Source: Pelagophyceae sp. CCMP2097 (Eukaryota > Sar > Pelagophyceae). From it: a DNA stretch of 18,963 bases. The translations under genes and the position numbers were made by a program. This document shows, in pieces, positions 17,758 to 18,963 of the stretch. Position 1 is the first letter of the stretch; every line of letters begins with the position of its first letter. The stretch is from the NCBI GenBank assembly GCA_026770575.1, contig MU657226.1, positions 173,090 through 192,052 on the forward strand, written 5' to 3'. The notes beneath the pieces are model-generated. The model was not told the DNA's origin and did no database searches. It saw nothing but the letters and a program-made list of their open reading frames with translations.

Positions 17758-18464
17758 GGTGCCGTGGGGGACCGGCCTTCTTGACGCGGCGAGTGCGGCG
17801 TGTGTGCAATTGCGGCAAACGAAGAGAATCATTGAATTTGGAACGATGCTAAGATCCGGGGCAAACCGCGAGGGCCCCGGCACAGGGGTCGCGCATCAAG
17901 GGACCCGAGACGACACAGGGCGCAGACGACCCCCAAAAGGCTCGATGTATTTCAGACCCCCGGGAGGGGGTCTTTGGATTTGAAAAAATCTAGGCCCCTT
18001 TTCCGGGGGAAATCTTCTTCGAAGAGCTTGTTCTATTAATCCCGCTTTTGGCAGATGCGATTAAGGCATTTCGGAGGATATGTTTGGTACGATCGACGCG
18101 CCTCGACGCAGGCTTTCAAAAACCGTCTTTTTTAGCTCCGCGGACGGGGTCCGCGCTGAGATACTCGCGTCCAAAGTTCAACGGAATCTCGTTTTAAATT
18201 TTTGAAAGTTTGACATTGGGGCATGCATGCAGTACCTAAGATTTGTTATAAACCTCCTGAGGCGCAGTTATCGAGCACAGCGAGCCAATTTTCGCCAAAA
18301 CGAACGCGCAAAGTGGGGGCACAGGCCGAAAAAACAAGGGATTCGGAGAGGCCAATAAAGGCAATGTGGGATTTTATTAAATCTAAAGCGGGGTCTTTAA
18401 GACAGGGGGAAACCCGGAAATATGGCGGAGGATGGCCAATGATTTCCGCTGATGGCAGGAGGGC
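17758..18464. other. IspG promoter side and lower-GC region, no supported gene
   Basis: The first part should contain the IspG promoter and leader. A perfect hairpin, AGACCCCC/GGGGGTCT with a 4-nt loop, lies at 17954-17973, and a C4/G4 hairpin follows near 17995-18009. From about 18000 the base composition shifts to lower GC than the genes. A frame of about 95 codons on + (18223-18510) and others on - (18246-18548, 18383-18733) show no recognisable motif and overlap a structural repeat, so I do not call them genes. Confidence 0.4.
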
Positions 18465-18543
18465 CAAAGTGCCGCACATCGGAAGCGGTATCCATTCGTA
18501 CCTATGTTGAGCGTGGATACCGCTGCCGAGGTGCGGCACTTTG
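18465..18543. repeat. 30-bp inverted repeat (28/30) with 19-nt loop
   Basis: Left arm 18465-18494 starts CAAAGTGCCGCAC and ends GCGGTATCCA. Right arm 18514-18543 is its reverse complement with two mismatches (left A versus C at two arm positions). The loop is 18495-18513. Transcribed in either direction this makes a long hairpin. It could be a miRNA-like precursor, a transposon-derived palindrome or a small foldback element; sequence alone does not decide. Confidence 0.85.
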
Positions 18544-18705
18544 ACCACTGGGGCACACCTGGGTGCTTTCTAAGCGCGTCGACCACTTTTTGCGTATTGT
18601 CGGCGCCGGGAGGCGCCGAACACAGCGGAGAATCAGCGATCCGACTGTCACCGAACCCGGACACTGTTTGTAGGAATCCTATATGAAGCGACACACGCGA
18701 GCGGC

Positions 18706-18727
18706 CATAGGAGACAACATAGGAGAC
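18706..18727. repeat. Short 12-nt-period direct repeat
   Basis: CATAGGAGAC occurs at 18706-18715 and again at 18718-18727, with AA between. The second copy runs into GGAGACCGGC, which resembles the GGAGACGGCA at the end of the tRNA-like module downstream. Confidence 0.6.
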
Positions 18728-18770
18728 CGGCAATCTCCTTTTGGCGATCGCAGGTGCTGCTTCGTATTAT

Positions 18771-18840
18771 CTTGGTTATGGGCAATCAGTATCACGCTTG
18801 CGTGAGAGCTGAGTCTCGGGTTCGATTCCCGGAGACGGCA
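18771..18840 (+). other. tRNA-like module with Pol III A and B box matches; not an intact tRNA
   Basis: GGTTCGATTCC at 18819-18829 matches the tRNA B box (T-arm) consensus exactly. It sits in a stem, GTCTCGGG/CCC(G)GAGAC, around a 7-nt TTCGATT loop. About 40 nt upstream, TGGGCAATCAGT (18779-18790) resembles a D-arm A box with one base missing. The 3' end (AGACGGCA) looks like an acceptor strand. No matching 5' strand (GCCGTCT) lies upstream, and the middle forms a TCACG/CGTGA hairpin instead of a normal anticodon arm. It is therefore more likely a tRNA-derived element (SINE-like head or tRNA relic) than a working tRNA gene. Confidence 0.45.
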
Positions 18841-18963
18841 CTAGCCGGGGGAGTGCATATGTTCAAGGGGAGGGACGCGAGTACGGGAGCCACGTGCGAG
18901 GCACAACTCACGTACTGCGCAGGGGCTTTGGTGTCCAGTCCACTCCGCCTCACGAGCAAGTCC
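18841..18963. other. Window edge, no gene seen; possible hairpin
   Basis: Downstream of the tRNA-like module there is an inverted repeat GCGAGTACG (18877-18885) with CGTACTGCGC (18911-18920), one base bulged, and a CACGTG at 18891-18896. This could be the body of the same element, continuing beyond the window. I see no supported coding frame. Confidence 0.3.

Noticed and set aside
17954..17973. Hairpin AGACCCCC/GGGGGTCT as a bacterial-type terminator
   Set aside because: It is a perfect 8-bp stem, but the genome is eukaryotic nuclear, no T run follows directly, and it lies upstream, not downstream, of IspG.
18223..18733. Overlapping frames of 95-116 codons on both strands in the gene-free end
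   Set aside because: They cross the inverted repeat, contain no recognisable motifs and lack the codon composition of the neighbouring genes.
18771..18840. Intact tRNA gene
   Set aside because: The T arm is good, but there is no matching 5' acceptor strand and no normal anticodon arm; listed instead as a tRNA-like module.
1..18963. CRISPR array, bacterial operon or prophage content
   Set aside because: No regularly spaced repeats, no Shine-Dalgarno-led gene strings, and spliceosomal introns plus plastid presequences show this is eukaryotic nuclear DNA.

Overview
The window is nuclear DNA of a photosynthetic eukaryote with a secondary plastid. Three things show this. Genes are interrupted by very short spliceosomal introns (about 44-125 nt, donors mostly GTGCGY). 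Two plastid proteins, ribosomal protein bL12 and the plant-type IspG of the MEP isoprenoid pathway, are encoded here with N-terminal presequences; the bL12 presequence is a signal peptide ending in an AFAP motif, the ochrophyte type of bipartite plastid targeting. Genes are compact, GC-rich and closely packed on both strands. A heterokont alga, perhaps a pelagophyte such as Aureococcus or a relative, fits best; that taxonomic guess is inference.

Layout: 1-428 has no supported gene. 429-2529 (+) is a secreted or Golgi GT8-type glycosyltransferase with a repeated RRLYDW tail. It converges on 2634-4412 (-), an intronless, divergent eukaryotic glutathione synthetase with an N-terminal membrane segment. 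4617-6851 (+), divergent from it, is a multi-exon type II membrane protein that resembles a GT-A glycosyltransferase. An AT-rich spacer (6852-7364) holds two copies of a palindrome. 7365-10234 (+) is a hybrid sensor histidine kinase (two membrane segments, CHASE-like sensor, His box, receiver) whose ATP-binding boxes are degenerate; its 3' end lies in a 119-bp tandem duplication. 10682-11223 (-) may hold a small multi-exon gene for a basic Lys/Ala-rich protein, divergent from 11400-13827 (+), a complete copper amine oxidase with TPQ site, catalytic base and three copper histidines. 14286-14823 (-) is plastid bL12 and 15211-17757 (-) is plastid IspG in four exons. From 17758 to the end there is no supported protein gene; this lower-GC stretch carries a 30-bp near-perfect inverted repeat and a tRNA-like Pol III promoter module.

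The genes do not form an operon-like system. Loose themes are plastid function (bL12, IspG), secretory-pathway glycosylation (two glycosyltransferases), redox or amine chemistry (glutathione synthetase, amine oxidase) and signalling (histidine kinase). I see no clear undescribed multi-gene system. The best leads are the membrane-anchored glutathione synthetase with an altered ATP-grasp glycine loop, the hybrid kinase with eroded ATP boxes, and the hidden gene opposite the amine oxidase.
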